Assembly: GCF_964340395.1 (NCBI RefSeq)
Contig: NC_135554.1
Coordinates: 7,986,975 to 8,050,974, forward strand
Direction: 5' to 3'
Source: Glandiceps talaboti
Taxonomy: Eukaryota > Hemichordata > Enteropneusta > Spengelidae
Length of the DNA stretch: 64,000 nt
A program made the translations under genes and the position numbers. This document shows, piece after piece, positions 22,337-33,736 of the stretch. The notes below the pieces were generated by a model. It saw only the letters and a program-made list of their open reading frames with translations. It was not told the origin of the DNA and ran no database searches. The number at the start of each line of letters is the position of its first letter. Position 1 is the stretch's first letter.

Positions 22337-22708
22337 GTTTATTGTTTCCTTCGTAGATAAGCGTCGGTTTATTTACCCATGACATACTAAAGTCGACGCA
22401 TTGTGAAATACGTTTGTTGTCGCAAATATACGCATGTGTGTATGTATGTGTGTGTGCACGCGCACACACACAGACATACAGACACAATTTATCTTTATTA
22501 TCCCAACGTGGGCAATTGTTTCTGTGACAGTAAAGAATAAAATCATACATGACGATATATTTAAAACAACAGTCACAATATACGCATACAATAAATACAG
22601 TTAAATAATGATTAGACAGTCACAAATTAAAACAAAGGTAGACATATTGAAACAATGTGTTACTAATCATTCCAGACACGGTTCAGTGAATATTAATGAC
22701 TATGACTA

Positions 22709-22757
22709 TGTATGTATGTATGTATGTATGTATGTATGTATGTATGTATGTACATGT

Positions 22758-22801
<44 letters not shown>
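22709..22801. repeat. (TATG)n then (TA)n microsatellite
   Basis: Compound tract about 220 nt upstream of the HYR9 exon. Confidence 0.95.
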
Positions 22802-22803
<2 letters not shown>

Positions 22804-23024
22804 CACGTGCCTAATCTACTACTTACCTGTCCACCTTCTGTATGTATGTCCATGTGCGTTAATACAAAGAAAGTATATCAAGTATTTGCAGCGTATATAT
22901 TTGGATTGTCATGAAAGTCAGTTCAAATACACGATGTGGTATACACTGAGCTATAGTTACATTGCGTTTTGTATGTTGTCATTAATAATCATCACAATTA
23001 AAACAAATGCCTTGTCATCCCCAG

Positions 23025-23270
23025 ATGAAGAACCTCCTATCATCGACTGTCAGAACCTGTTGAAGAAGGCAAACCCTGGACCGTGGAAAGAGATAGACCC
23101 CCACGAGGCAGTTGCCAGTGTCACAGATAATTCTGGGGAAAAGGTAATAGTTGAGAAAACTGAGAGCGGCCGCGGGGCAGGCTACTGGATTGGAGATACG
23201 CCGATTACATTTCGAGCACAGGACCCGTCTGGAAATGTGGCCTACTGTGAAGTGACTGTTATGATTACTG
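23025..23270 (+). CDS. HYR domain 9 exon (divergent)
   Basis: A 246-nt phase 1-1 exon between ccccag (ends 23024) and gttagt at 23271. It begins D-E-E-P-P-I-I-D-C, keeps V-T-D-N-S-G and I-G-D-T-P-I-T-F-R-A-Q-D-P-S-G-N-V-A-Y-C, but lacks the W-x-x-P-x-A part of the middle. Last HYR repeat before the SRCR block. A reading frame that appears to run into it from the (TATG)/(TA) tracts at 22712 is microsatellite readthrough, not a start. Confidence 0.82.
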
Positions 23271-23524
23271 GTTAGTATAATAGTTATACAGATATACTGT
23301 ATTATCATATCCCGGTCGTTAGATGTAGATTCGGTAAATTTTTGATCACACACGTTTATAAAGTGATTTTAATTAAAAGGGGAATGGAACGCCACCCCAA
23401 GAAATAACGGTATGTTAAAATTTATGAACTATAGGTTCTTGAGCGTCATCTCTTTTTCATCTGTATTTCATATATGTTTATCAGATTGAATCTAACGAGG
23501 ATTCATTACAAAGTATTGTGATCT

Positions 23525-24125
23525 CTGATAGATTGTTAGTCCCCGCTGGACAAAGACCGGGACGGGGACTTATGGATTGGGTTCCGTCTGTCCGTGCGTC
23601 CGTGTGTCCATCCGTCTGTCCGTCCGTCCGTCCGTCCGTCCAGAACCGTTTCTTGGAGATGCCTGGACCGATTTTTTTAAAACTTGGTACAGGGGCAACA
23701 GACAATGGCATACATATGCACGTCGATTTGTTTTATGATACGATCCAATATGGCCGCCTAGCAGCCATTTTGTTTGCAATTTTCCCTGTTTAAAGCCATA
23801 ACTCAAACATGCTTGAACAGATCTCATTCAAAGTTGGTGTTAGGACAGTGTTTTATGACATACATGTGCATATTTATTGTTGTTGTGATATGATCCAATA
23901 TGGCCGCCAAGCAGCCATTTTGTTTGCAAATTTTCCATGTCCAAAGCCATAACTCAGACATGCGTGAACAGATCTCATTCAAAGTTGGTATTAGGACAGT
24001 GTTTTATGACATACATGTGCATATCCATTTTCGTCGTGATACGATCCAATATGGCTGCCTGGCAGCCATTTTGTTTGCAAATTTTCCATGTCCAAAGCCA
24101 TAACTCGGACATACTTGAACAGGTC
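23525..24125. repeat. Tandem repeat with (TCCG)n leader
   Basis: Starts with ccccgctggacaaagaccgggacgggg, a (TCCG/TCTG)n tract (23587-23640), then about three units of roughly 150 nt. Each unit contains gatccaatatggccgcc, cagccattttgtttgcaa, aaagccataactc and aggacagtgttttatgacat (unit starts near 23737, 23886 and 24038). Non-coding. Confidence 0.75.
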
Positions 24126-24262
24126 CCCCCCCCCCATACCCGACCCATCCTTTATTGTGGAATGGTTTATTCCATCACGTTATCGTGAATTTAATCATGA
24201 ATTTAATGTAAATCATAATTTATTTACATATTTTGTTCTGATTTTTTTTTTTACGTTTTCAG

Positions 24263-24394
24263 CCGATGTAAGATTGGCCGATGGATTGTCACCACTGGAG
24301 GGAAGAGTTGAGATCTTTGAAGATAACTCATATGGTACAGTGTGTAGGAACAAATGGGATGTGGCCGATTCGGATGTAGTTTGTAAACAACTTG
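24263..24394 (+). CDS. SRCR domain 1, first half exon
   Basis: A 132-nt phase 1-1 exon with acceptor tttcag ending 24262. It reads V-R-L-A-D-G then G-R-V-E-I-F-E-D and G-T-V-C-R-N-K-W-D-V-A-D-S-D-V-V-C-K-Q-L-G, the canonical N-terminal half of a scavenger receptor cysteine-rich domain with two cysteines. It is followed by gcaagt, not gt, giving a GC-AG intron. SRCR domains bind polyanionic or protein ligands at the cell surface. Confidence 0.82.
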
Positions 24395-24594
24395 GCAAGT
24401 AGAGATTATATCTGTATATTTGCAGTACGTACAACTTTCTAAACATTTTCACTGTGTTTCTCTTGACGAATTCCCAGCGCAAAGATACTATTTTCTAGGA
24501 TCCATCTATCAATTCAGACCATATTTCCAACATCTAAACGGTTAATCGGCGGACACGTTCTGTAAACGTGTAGCCGGTTTAAAGGGAACTCTGT

Positions 24595-24732
24595 GAAAGA
24601 AGTAGAGAGTTGTTATTTAATGTAGGATGGATGAGAAACCATTCTGTGGCACATCTTGAGGGAAATACAAATAGCAGACAGAGAACCAAGTTTCTCCGTT
24701 CACTCAAGAAATAGTTTTTGGAATCTGCTTAA
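24595..24732. repeat. Direct repeat pair, copy 1
   Basis: About 140 nt with agtagagagttgtta and acagagaaccaagtttctcc, nearly identical to 25234-25378 in the same intron and the same orientation; 640 nt apart. Confidence 0.75.
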
Positions 24733-25233
24733 AATAAAATATACAATAGACAAAACTAATATATAGACTTTACATAATAAATCTCTCTCAAAATAAACTT
24801 GATTCATCTTATAAGTACAGATATGCTAATTTAAAATTAAGATACGAGTAATGGTGCCCAACTTATATAACTGACTCGCCTCTAGGTGGCGGTATAACAG
24901 TACAATGATTCAGAACTGTCTGTATACTAGGCAGTGTACTTTGGCAAAACTGATATGAAACTCTGTAAAAATACAATAGACTCTCTAAAAGTACTCATTA
25001 CAGTGAAATAGAAACTCGTAATCATCATTTGGAAACTATCGCTAAAGTTACAAGTACAAAGTGTCTCAAACTACGATATGCATTAGTTGACTCGTGTAAG
25101 GGCTATAAATAAAACACGACCCCGTATAAGAACTGCATGGCGTCGCTAACTTTTGGAGGCAATTCACACGATCAAGTTCTAGTTCAAAATGCTACACAAT
25201 AAATATTACAGGTATTGTCTAAACGTACCCGTG

Positions 25234-25378
25234 AAGGAAGTAGAGAGTTGTTACTTAATGTAGGATGGATGCGTAACCATTCTACGGCAAATCTTGCAAT
25301 TGAGGGAAATACAAATAACAGACAGAGAACCAAGTTTCTCCGTTGACTCAAGAAATAGTTTAATGGAATCTGCTGCCG
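25234..25378. repeat. Direct repeat pair, copy 2
   Basis: Second copy of the repeat at 24595; together with the intervening 500 nt it might be a small non-autonomous LTR-type (TRIM-like) element, but no primer-binding site or ORF was seen. Confidence 0.7.
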
Positions 25379-25620
25379 TAGCAAGACCCCACGCGTGGTT
25401 GTCCTCTCCCACCCTGTCACCTGGTGGCGTCATACAACCCGCCATTACAGGTTTGTACTGAGCAATACTCGACACATGTATACTTATTAAAAACTAAACC
25501 TTATACTCAAAAAGTGAAAAATGGAGTAGGTTACAAACGCACTTACCAAATCAAAAGATAGATGACTGTTGTTTTTCTAGTAAGATTTCATGAATGTCCC
25601 CCACCAAATATATGTTTCAG

Positions 25621-25794
25621 GTTTTGCCATGGGTACTTCGGAGATCTTCTCGACAGCATTTTATGGCGAAGGAGATGGACCTATTCTACGAAATAAAGTG
25701 AACTGTGAAAAATACGACTCAAATCTACTCAATTGCGAATTTAAGTTGCCAAATAACTGTTTCCATAACGACGATGTTTCGACCATTTGCAAAA
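25621..25794 (+). CDS. SRCR domain 1, second half exon
   Basis: A 174-nt phase 1-1 exon between tttcag (ends 25620) and gtaagt at 25795. It starts G-F-A-M-G and has four cysteines (V-N-C, L-L-N-C, N-N-C, T-I-C), completing a six-cysteine, group-A-like domain. Group A SRCR domains are known to be split over two exons, as here. Confidence 0.82.
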
Positions 25795-25844
25795 GTAAGT
25801 TTACAAAAGAAAAATGGATGTGTGCATGGACGGGTGGGGGTGTG

Positions 25845-25970
25845 TATGCATGTGTGTATGTATGTATTTATAATTATGTTTCTGTGTTATGTGTGTATGT
25901 ATGTATGTATGTATGTGTGTGTGTGTGTGTAGGTAGGTATTTAGGTACGTACGTACGTACGTACGTATGC
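25845..25970. repeat. (TATG)/(GT)/(TACG) microsatellite cluster
   Basis: Compound simple repeats just after the SRCR1 second-half exon. Confidence 0.9.
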
Positions 25971-26449
25971 ATTTGTTATGAAGGCAGACAGGCAGAACTT
26001 CACTGCTTGAATACTGCCATCAACCACAGGCGATGGTGGAGCTTTGCGTGAGAGAGGATAATTCAAGGGGGAAAAAGAAAAAGAGAAGTCAAGTAACAGA
26101 GGATACACCAGTAATTTACCTTGGAGGTAGAAGATACAGTGTACCTCTATACACAAGGGTCTATTCAAATTGTATGGTTCTGGTTCCTAGCAACAATAGG
26201 TATCGTCCATGAACAGGCAGAGCTCTAAATCGTTATTATAATATATTCAAAGGTCTGAGTGATGTTGTAGACAATGACAGCAAACTGTCCCATGTTCTGG
26301 GCTACAGATGACTTGGTCCATCTGATTTATGCTAGGTAAACAGGTCTAATGTAAAGGACATGAAACTAAATTAAAATAGACCCATTTATTATAGATAAAT
26401 ACTCAGAACTTCTAGTAAACTAACATTGTTATTGTTTATATCGAAATAG

Positions 26450-26581
26450 GTGGACTTCGTTTGATTGGTGGTTCAACTATCTATGAAGGACGCATTGAAG
26501 TACTGCATGACGAACAATGGGGAACTGTCTGTGACGATGGTTGGGATCTTAATGATGCTAATGTTGCTTGCAAGGAAATGG
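26450..26581 (+). CDS. SRCR domain 2, first half exon
   Basis: A 132-nt phase 1-1 exon between aaatag (ends 26449) and gtaaat at 26582. Very close to consensus: [36 protein letters not shown]. Confidence 0.85.
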
Positions 26582-27000
26582 GTAAATACGACATCTTCAA
26601 TTTTAAAAAGTCTGATTCACTATATATTATTACATATCTTAAGAACATCTGTAGTAATTATGAAATGTTTCTGGCGTAAACGTTTAATCTCAATATTATG
26701 GATTATGCCTACTGACGTCACCAGAAACATTTTTCTGTCTGTACTATGTATGTACAAATACATTGACATGGTGTCTATTGTATTACTTAATTGAACCATA
26801 TCACTGAAAAGATGCTGGGCCGATTTTTAATCACGACAGTGCATGGACGGTTTTAACAGTTTAATTGAAACCGAACAGATGAACATTTATTACTCTCAGG
26901 TAATTTTGTAACTGCTGTTGAACACGAGTCTTAATCTTTGCGATAATGAATAGTAACTTAATGAATTGTAATATTATAATTTTTGTTTGTTTAACTTTAG

Positions 27001-27186
27001 GTTTTTATCTTGGTGCCATTGCTAGTCGGGGTTCGTCACACTTTGGTCGAAATATTGCAGGACCAGTCTGGATGAGCGGGGTAAATTGTACTGGTTTGGA
27101 GCGTAGTATCCATGACTGCAACTCAGTGATACCATATGGTAAAAACAACTGTGGTACTAGAAGTACAGCTGGTGTTGTATGCCAAG
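27001..27186 (+). CDS. SRCR domain 2, second half exon
   Basis: A 186-nt phase 1-1 exon between actttag (ends 27000) and gtagga at 27187. It reads G-F-Y-L-G-A, then V-W-M-S-G-V-N-C-T-G-L-E-R-S-I-H-D-C, N-N-C-G and A-G-V-V-C-Q-G. All four expected cysteines are present. Confidence 0.85.
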
Positions 27187-27376
27187 GTAGGAATGTTGGT
27201 ATTTTTTGTCATTTAAAAATACTTTTGCGACAGCCTGTTGACGTATCTTTACCTGATTATACAAAGCAAATCATGTGTTTTGATATAAAACAATGGTGGG
27301 TATTTAAGTCATTACTAGTCTATCGCCAAATAAAGTAATCGTTTATTTAATATCAGTATTCATTAATATTCAACAG

Positions 27377-27508
27377 GTCACGTGAGACTAGTTGGTGGTG
27401 GTTCCATATATGATGGTCAAGTTGAAGTGTTCTACAATGGAGAATGGGGATCTGTATGCAATAATGATTGGGATATCAACGACGCACGTGTTGTTTGTCG
27501 AGAGTTAG
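27377..27508 (+). CDS. SRCR domain 3, first half exon
   Basis: A 132-nt phase 1-1 exon with acceptor caacag ending 27376 and donor gtatgt at 27509. [17 protein letters not shown] and [22 protein letters not shown]. The intron separating it from SRCR2 is the shortest in the SRCR block except that inside SRCR9 (190 nt). Confidence 0.85.
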
Positions 27509-27743
27509 GTATGTACACAGACTTTGAAATTACCCTATTTGATTTGTTGAGAAAGTGTGACGTAATCAGCGTGAATTCATGCTGATTGGCTGAGAACATA
27601 TGATGTCCGCGATGCAATGTCACAATATAAAACTGATATTTGCAGAGCACAGCAATTGCAAATAGCTGCATTCAATCATTCTTCAACATCAGAAATAGGT
27701 CATTTATAATGTCAAAGATATCCCTAATATAATAAATACATAC

Positions 27744-27745
27744 AT

Positions 27746-27790
<45 letters not shown>
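27744..27790. repeat. (CAGA)n microsatellite
   Basis: Tetranucleotide tract in the intron inside SRCR3. Confidence 0.95.
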
Positions 27791-27979
27791 GGCAAACAGG
27801 AAGACAAAATATGATGAGCCAATTACACGATGATGTAGAATGGGGGTATTGTGGCGATGTCTCTTTTTCCTGGTTTACGTCATACAGTAACTCTACGATT
27901 TATTCGTTTGGCGTTAACTATTTACTTAGCTAATTAACAAAAAATTCACTTGTTCTTATTGATGTGTCCTTTCCTACAG

Positions 27980-28150
27980 GATACTCACAAGCCATCGAGG
28001 CATTGTCAAATGGCACACACAACACACGAAAAGTATGGATGTCAAGCATGCAATGTGGCGGTAATGAAGCAAGTATATTCTATTGCAAGTCAAAGAAACC
28101 ATTCGGATCTCACGAATGCACCAGTCCTGCTGCCCAAGTTGTTTGCGTAG
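27980..28150 (+). CDS. SRCR domain 3, second half exon
   Basis: A 171-nt phase 1-1 exon between cctacag (ends 27979) and gtgtgt at 28151. It starts G-Y-S-Q-A and has V-W-M-S-S-M-Q-C-G-G-N-E-A-S-I-F-Y-C, H-E-C and V-V-C-V-G, four cysteines in the expected spacing. Confidence 0.83.
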   Translation, partial: DTHKPSRHCQMAHTTHEKYGCQACNVAVMKQVYSIASQRNHSDLTNAPVLLPKLFA

Positions 28151-28455
28151 GTGTGTAAATATTTATCCTCATTATCCAACGTTATGGTGCAGACTTTATG
28201 CTCACTGGTGTACACAAGTTAAATTGTAATTTGTGGCAATAAGAAGGCAATTTTCACTAAATTGGAAGCACTCACATACAGTGTACAATGGTCCTTAATA
28301 GAGATAATAATTCTTATTAAAAGATCATCTACAAATCATGTCGCATATTTTCTATACCTCACATTTTTATTTTACACTAAGCATTTCGATTTTTTTTAAA
28401 GTGTTATTTTTTCGCAGTACCACTTCTACACTAATGTGAAAACCATTGTTTTCAG

Positions 28456-28605
28456 AAATTGCAAGTTCCCTGGAGTCTGTTAGACTTGTCGGTGGTAATA
28501 CTCCATACGAAGGCCGAGTAGAGGTGTTCCTGAATGAGCGTTGGTCAACTGTATGCAGTGATAATTACGAAGAAAGCAGTGCTGCTGTGATATGCAAGGA
28601 GCTAG
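28456..28605 (+). CDS. SRCR domain 4, first half exon
   Basis: A 150-nt phase 1-1 exon between ttcag (ends 28455) and gtaaat at 28606. It is 18 nt longer than most sister exons because six residues are added before S-V-R-L-V-G-G. The core is E-G-R-V-E-V-F-L-N-E-R-W-S-T-V-C and A-A-V-I-C-K-E-L-G. A long (AC)n(TC)n tract begins about 20 nt into the next intron. Confidence 0.83.
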
Positions 28606-28619
28606 GTAAATATTACACA

Positions 28620-28751
<132 letters not shown>

Positions 28752-29018
28752 AACTAACTAACTACCTACCTACCTACAAGCTTACTAAAATGCGATATCA
28801 TACATATAATATTACATAACAAAACATCAGTCGTCCGCAATACAGCAGACATGCGTGTCGAAAATTAAAAAATGTCTCATTTACAAAATGGTCATCTTGT
28901 TATATACAACTGATATGAAGAAAATGAGAGTTCATTTAATACTAAGATAAACATAAGCTACAATTGTTGTTGTTCTTCAATCTCACAGTGGTAGATTACA
29001 TTTCAGATCACTATTATA

Positions 29019-29019
<1 letters not shown>

Positions 29020-29069
<50 letters not shown>

Positions 29070-29070
29070 A
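29020..29070. repeat. (TA)n(CA)n microsatellite
   Basis: Compound dinucleotide tract in the intron inside SRCR4. Confidence 0.95.
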
Positions 29071-29266
29071 ACACACTGCTAGACCACTGAAGTAATTAGA
29101 AACGCCACTCTACTATGTGAATAATTAATAACAAACTTCCATTAATAGCTTATGTCAACATGTGACAATAAATAGTTAGGTTGTAGGTATCAAGCTTGGT
29201 TAGCTAGCTGTAAACTCACGTTTCCATCGAACATAAAACGTGCTTACCTAGGTGAACTTCTCATAG

Positions 29267-29434
29267 GGTTTCCTCAGCAAGGATCGCAAGCATTGCCAGC
29301 CAGTCACTATGGTAATGCAGACGATATTGACACAATGTATGTGAATTGCCTCGGAACGGAACATAACCTAGCCAGTTGTAACATTGGTACAAAGCAATGC
29401 GACCATAAAAAAGACCTGGCTGTAATCTGCAAAG
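29267..29434 (+). CDS. SRCR domain 4, second half exon
   Basis: A 168-nt phase 1-1 exon between tcatag (ends 29266) and gtaagg at 29435. G-F-P-Q-Q-G then M-Y-V-N-C-L-G-T-E-H-N-L-A-S-C, K-Q-C-D-H and L-A-V-I-C-K-G. A second ag (cctag, ends 29251) lies 15 nt upstream and would add a few residues in frame; the start at 29267 matches the length of sister exons. The next intron holds the roughly 6-kb antisense LINE. Confidence 0.8.
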
Positions 29435-29510
29435 GTAAGGTAAACAAAATCATATAATACAAGTTTTATACAGACAGTCACTCATGTAAATACTGTACTA
29501 CCACTCTTTA

Positions 29511-29521
29511 ATCATCATCAA

Positions 29522-29567
<46 letters not shown>
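29511..29567. repeat. (ATC)n microsatellite at the LINE 3' boundary
   Basis: Trinucleotide tract directly abutting the 3' untranslated end of the minus-strand LINE. Confidence 0.9.
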
Positions 29568-29828
29568 TTTCAAAGGAACTTTAATGCTTATTTGTCCTAT
29601 GTACACAAAATACTAAGATATATACAAAAATGGTAAAGATCGAGGTTCGATTCAATACTGTTGAACTGTATGAAGACTGATATTTACATCGAGTTCTACA
29701 AGTTGTAAGTTATTCAAGTTCAGAAAAAAAGTGGCAGTATGATGGCTAAAAGTTGTATTGAAACAATGCGTTATGTGGCTAGAATGTAGAAATGGTAAAT
29801 TGAATACTGGAGTTTATACTGTTTGTAG

Positions 29829-30593
29829 CTAAAAATTGAAGAGGAGCTGTCCGTCGACTACGCGGCATACGGCGTCGTTGATGGTCCAAATTGCTGAAAA
29901 GATATCTATACATTGTCTTAATCTGTAATGTTCAAATTCTAATTGTACTCTTGCTCGTATACGCGTTTTAAATATTTCCAATGGGTCGACTTGAGTTGTG
30001 TTGTCCATTTTATTCCTTCTGGCGATGTGTATTGACATTTTTGCTGTTGACGTTATGTGGGTGAAGAGGAACATGGCACGTTTGTTGGTGAAGGCTCTGC
30101 TTTTCTTCGGTGGATTGATGAAAAACCACGCCATTGGTATTAGATGATCGTTATTGATAAGACGGGAGATGATAACTGTGATGAAGGCAAGTAATCGTTG
30201 GATTTGTTGGCAGTCGATGAAAATGTGGAGAAGGGAGTCTTTGTCGCCACAATGTGGACAATCAGAGTCTTGGCGAAATCCTGAGTTGAATAAATAGGTA
30301 CCTGTAGTGTATGCGCCATGCAGTATACGCCATTGCAGATCTCCTTCTTTCTTTATAGTTGGCGGGTAGTAGCATGCTTCGTAGTTTGGATGTAGATGGT
30401 CGGGTAAGCTTAATATGTCTCTCCACACAGTGTCTAGTCTATTCGGTTGTTTGTTAGCGTGTTGTTCTGATATCAAATATCTATAAATTGCACCTTTCTC
30501 TAGTTTATAGAGTGCAATGTTGAGTTCGGGTGAGTGATAAAGAATCGATCGAATAATGTGGGTTCTGGGTTTCGGTGGATGATTGATCTTCAA
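29829..30593 (-). pseudogene. Tx1-like ORF2 C-terminal part
   Basis: Frame after the last frameshift (overlap near 30505-30593). It contains D-L-Q-W-R-I-L-H-G-A, then C-P-H-C-x(6)-L-L-H-I-F-I-D-C, the C-terminal zinc-knuckle-like motif also seen in the shorter LINE at 20229-22051. Ends at a stop at 29829; about 260 nt of 3' UTR follow. Confidence 0.82.
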
Positions 30594-32589
30594 GGTAGTC
30601 GTTGATTTTTATCTTTAGGATATCTGGTATTGCCTGGTGAGTTACTTTTAGAGTGAGGGCAAGTATGCGGTTTGAGTGAATGTTAACTTTGTCGCTGATA
30701 TCAGTGGAGGTGAGCCAGCGTTTTTCATTCTTATCGATGAGGTCACCAATTTTAGTAATGCCTGCGTCTACGAAGTGATGAAGTGTAAATGGTGTTCCAT
30801 GGATGGGATGTAGAATAAGTGGGTTTTGGAATAAAGGTTCGTTGATAATTTCCGATATGGTCTCTGGGTCTCCTTTACGTAGTTTCTTAGTTGAGTTCCA
30901 ACGATGTAGTAAATCAACGTAGAAGTATGGCATATGTGTTTTGTCCGGGTTGATATCAATTGTTAACAGTAACTGTCTTTTGTAGTTTAAATTACCGATT
31001 TTACTGAAGAAGTAATCCATGAAGTATGATGACGGGTGGAGGTTGTCTTGGTAGAGATAACGTTGTATGTGGCTTATTCGGAGTGACGTGAGCCGAGTTT
31101 GGAGATGTATTAGTCCCTGTCCACCTTTTTTGAGAGGTAGACAGATAGTTTCGACTGGTATCCAATGGCGACCTTGCCAAAGGAATCTAAGTAATAATGT
31201 CTGAATGTATGATATGGTATCTTTGGTTGGTGTAATACAGTTAAGTCTATGAAGTAATTTTGACGCGATGAGATGGTTTATGATAAGTATACGGCCTCTA
31301 TATGACATTCCTGGAGCGAAGGTTGACCAGTATTTAATTTTGTTTTCAATTGTGTTGACAAGTTCTGTCCAATTTCTTCGATAGTACGTGTCAGTGTTGC
31401 CGAGGTAGACTCCTAGAATTTTAAGTCCGGTAGAGTTCCATTTAATACCTAATGGATTGTCTATGCGGTTGCGCCACGATCCAACCCACAGGCCTTCTGA
31501 TTTTTCGAGGTTCACTTTTGCGTTTGATGCCTTTTCGTATACTTCTAGACATGTTTGTAACTTGTTAAAATCGTCGTTTTCGGTCTGTAGTACCTCTACG
31601 TCGTCAGCATATGCTGATAAGATGGTGTGCATGGGTACGCCTGGTAATGTTAATGGAGTTATTCCACTGTCGGTTCGTATTCTGTTCAGTAGTGGCTCGA
31701 GAGCGATGACGTAGAGTTGACCTGACAGGGAACATCCTTGTCGGACGCCTCTCTGTATTTTGATGGGAGTAGTTAACATGTTGTTGATACGGATTAGTGA
31801 CTGTATGTCTGTATAAAGAACTTTAATGTAGTTGATGAAGTGAGGTCCGACTCCGAATGATTTCAGGGTTTGGAATAGGTAGTCATGGTTTATTCGGTCG
31901 AACGCTTTTTCCTGGTCTAACGCTACAATTCCAAGGGGTTTGTCATTATTATTTGCATAAAAGATATTGTCGCGTAGTAAGTGTACATTATCAAAAATCT
32001 TGCGTCCTGGGATACCGCATGTCTGATCTTTGTGCACAATCGTTGATATGACAGAGCGAAGACGAGTGGATAGAGCTTTAGTTATAATTTTATAGTCGCT
32101 GCACAGTAGGCTAATGGGTCTCCAGTTTTTAACTAATGCGTTGTCACCGGTTTTAGGATGGAGGCTGATGATTGCTTTGCGACACGATAGTGGGAGTGTT
32201 CCGTTTTCGATAGACTGTGTAAATACTTGATGTAAGTCTTTGCCAAGGATGTGCCAAAATGTTTGGTAGAATTCACTTGGAAGGCCGTCTATACCTGGAG
32301 AGCGGTCATTTGATAGGAGTTTAACTGCATTTGTAAGTTCTTCATAGGATATTTCACTGTCAAGGTAGTTGCGATCCGGGTCGGTAAGTTGTGTTAAGTT
32401 TTCGAGTAGAGTATTCTGGGCGATTGAATCAGTTGGTTCTGGTGTATAAAAGTTCTGGTAATAGTTGTATATGATGTCTCGTATTTCGTGTTGGTCTTCT
32501 GTGATGCTGTTGTCGGCGCGTTTTAAGTGGACAATGGGTCTTGACTTCCCTTTGTCTTGTTCGAGAGTGAAGAAAAATTTACTGGGCAT
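30505..32589 (-). pseudogene. Tx1-like reverse transcriptase
   Basis: A frame of about 690 residues with R-S-P-G-I-D-G-L-P-S-E-F-Y, N-W-R-P-I-S-L-L, I-V-A-L-D-Q-E-K-A-F-D-R-I (first catalytic Asp), G-V-R-Q-G-C-S-L-S and S-A-Y-A-D-D-V-E-V (YADD, near 31597-31620). It also has the post-RT motifs N-L-E-K-S-E-G-L-W-V-G and Y-R-G-R-I-L-I-I-N-H. RT for target-primed reverse transcription. Active-site residues are intact; the break is only at the frameshifts on either side. Confidence 0.88.
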
Positions 32590-32903
32590 GTCGCTGTCTT
32601 GGAGGAATTGATGACGTGATCGGACGGCTGCACCTCTGCTGTCAGATTAGATCGGGTAAGTTGAATTAGTAAGCTTTTCTTTCGGTTGTATTCATTTCTT
32701 AAGTCATTGTCTATGTGTATTCTTTCTTCGATGCGTTGGATGTCTTTTTCTAGTTGTACTTTGGTAAGTTTACGTTCGTTGTGTTTTGAGATACAGAACT
32801 GTTGTGTTAATAGTTTTATTTTCCATTTTCCGATTTCCCACCAGGTCGCGAGGTTGGCATACTTGTTTTTTTCTTTCCCCAGAAGTGTGATATAAGTTGA
32901 CAA
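32523..32903 (-). pseudogene. Tx1-like ORF2 linker segment
   Basis: A short frame between endonuclease and RT, shifted relative to both. Its content (lysine- and glutamate-rich, E-K-D-I-Q-R-I-E-E-R-I) is typical of the charged linker of these proteins. Overlaps show frameshifts near 32850 and near 32600. Confidence 0.7.
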
Positions 32904-33721
32904 TAATTGTCATCTTTTAATGTTTCGGTGTTGAGGCACCATACAGGATTGCGTTTTTGAATTTGTTTCTGTGCTAAGGTTAATTTCACCAAGGAGTGGT
33001 CGGAGAATGCGAGGCTGGCATTTTGAATGGCTATTGTTCTAATGCGTGTTTTCAAGCATTTGTTTATGTAGATTCTGTCAAGTCGTGCTTTTGTATCATT
33101 TCTGTGCCAGGTGTAATTGCGGTTGTTGTTATGGTGATGACGCCAGGCGTCGATGAGTTTGTGTTTACTTATCAGGTTACCGAGGCCACGTACTGTATGT
33201 GGATCTGATTCACTGCATTGTTGTCTGTCGAGTTCTGGATTTAGTGTGCAATTAAAGTCTCCTGCTAGGATAATAGGATCTTCATTAAGTTTTGGTAATA
33301 ATCCATTCAGTTTCGTGAAGCACTTCAGACGTTCTTTTGCATTACAATGTGCGTAAATGTTGATGATATTTACAGATGTGTCGTTGACTGTTGCGTGAGC
33401 GTGTAAAATATGGCCTGGGATTGGTTCTGATTTCTCTATTATTTCAACTTTACTCTTCGGCGAGAATAGAATTGCTATTCCAGCACTGTTGTTTGTCCCA
33501 TGCGATAAGATACACTTTGATCTCCATACAAGTGGCCAAATAAGTTCATCGCTAGGTATAGAGTGAGTTTCTTGGAGGAGGTAGAAGTCTGCGGGATGAG
33601 ACTGTTTTAAGAAGTCAAAAACTTGATAACGTTTTAACGAATCACGACATCCGCGAACATTAAGTGTTGCACAGGAAAGGGACGCCATGATGAATATTAT
33701 TGTGAAGAGATATTTAATCAT
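32816..33721 (-). pseudogene. Tx1-like AP endonuclease domain
   Basis: Residues L-N-V-R-G at the start, L-L-Q-E-T-H-S (catalytic Glu), N-I-Y-A-H, I-I-L-A-G-D-F-N-C (D/N active site), T-W-H-R and L-A-F-S-D-H-S-L-V (His motif). This is the nicking endonuclease of non-LTR retrotransposons and determines target choice. The likely start is the second Met (M-A-S-L-S) within the 301-residue frame. The last 40 or so residues are out of frame relative to the family. Confidence 0.87.
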
Positions 33722-33736
33722 GATGAATGTGCGGAT

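Noticed and set aside
22712-23275. 187-residue ORF that runs from a (TATG)/(TA) tract into the HYR9 exon
   Set aside because: Only 23025-23270 matches a HYR repeat with an acceptor at 23024; the first 100 or so residues are microsatellite and AT-rich intron.
29252-29266. Alternative acceptor cctag ending 29251 for SRCR4 second half
   Set aside because: Would add five residues before G-F-P in frame; all sister exons start at the G, so 29267 is preferred.
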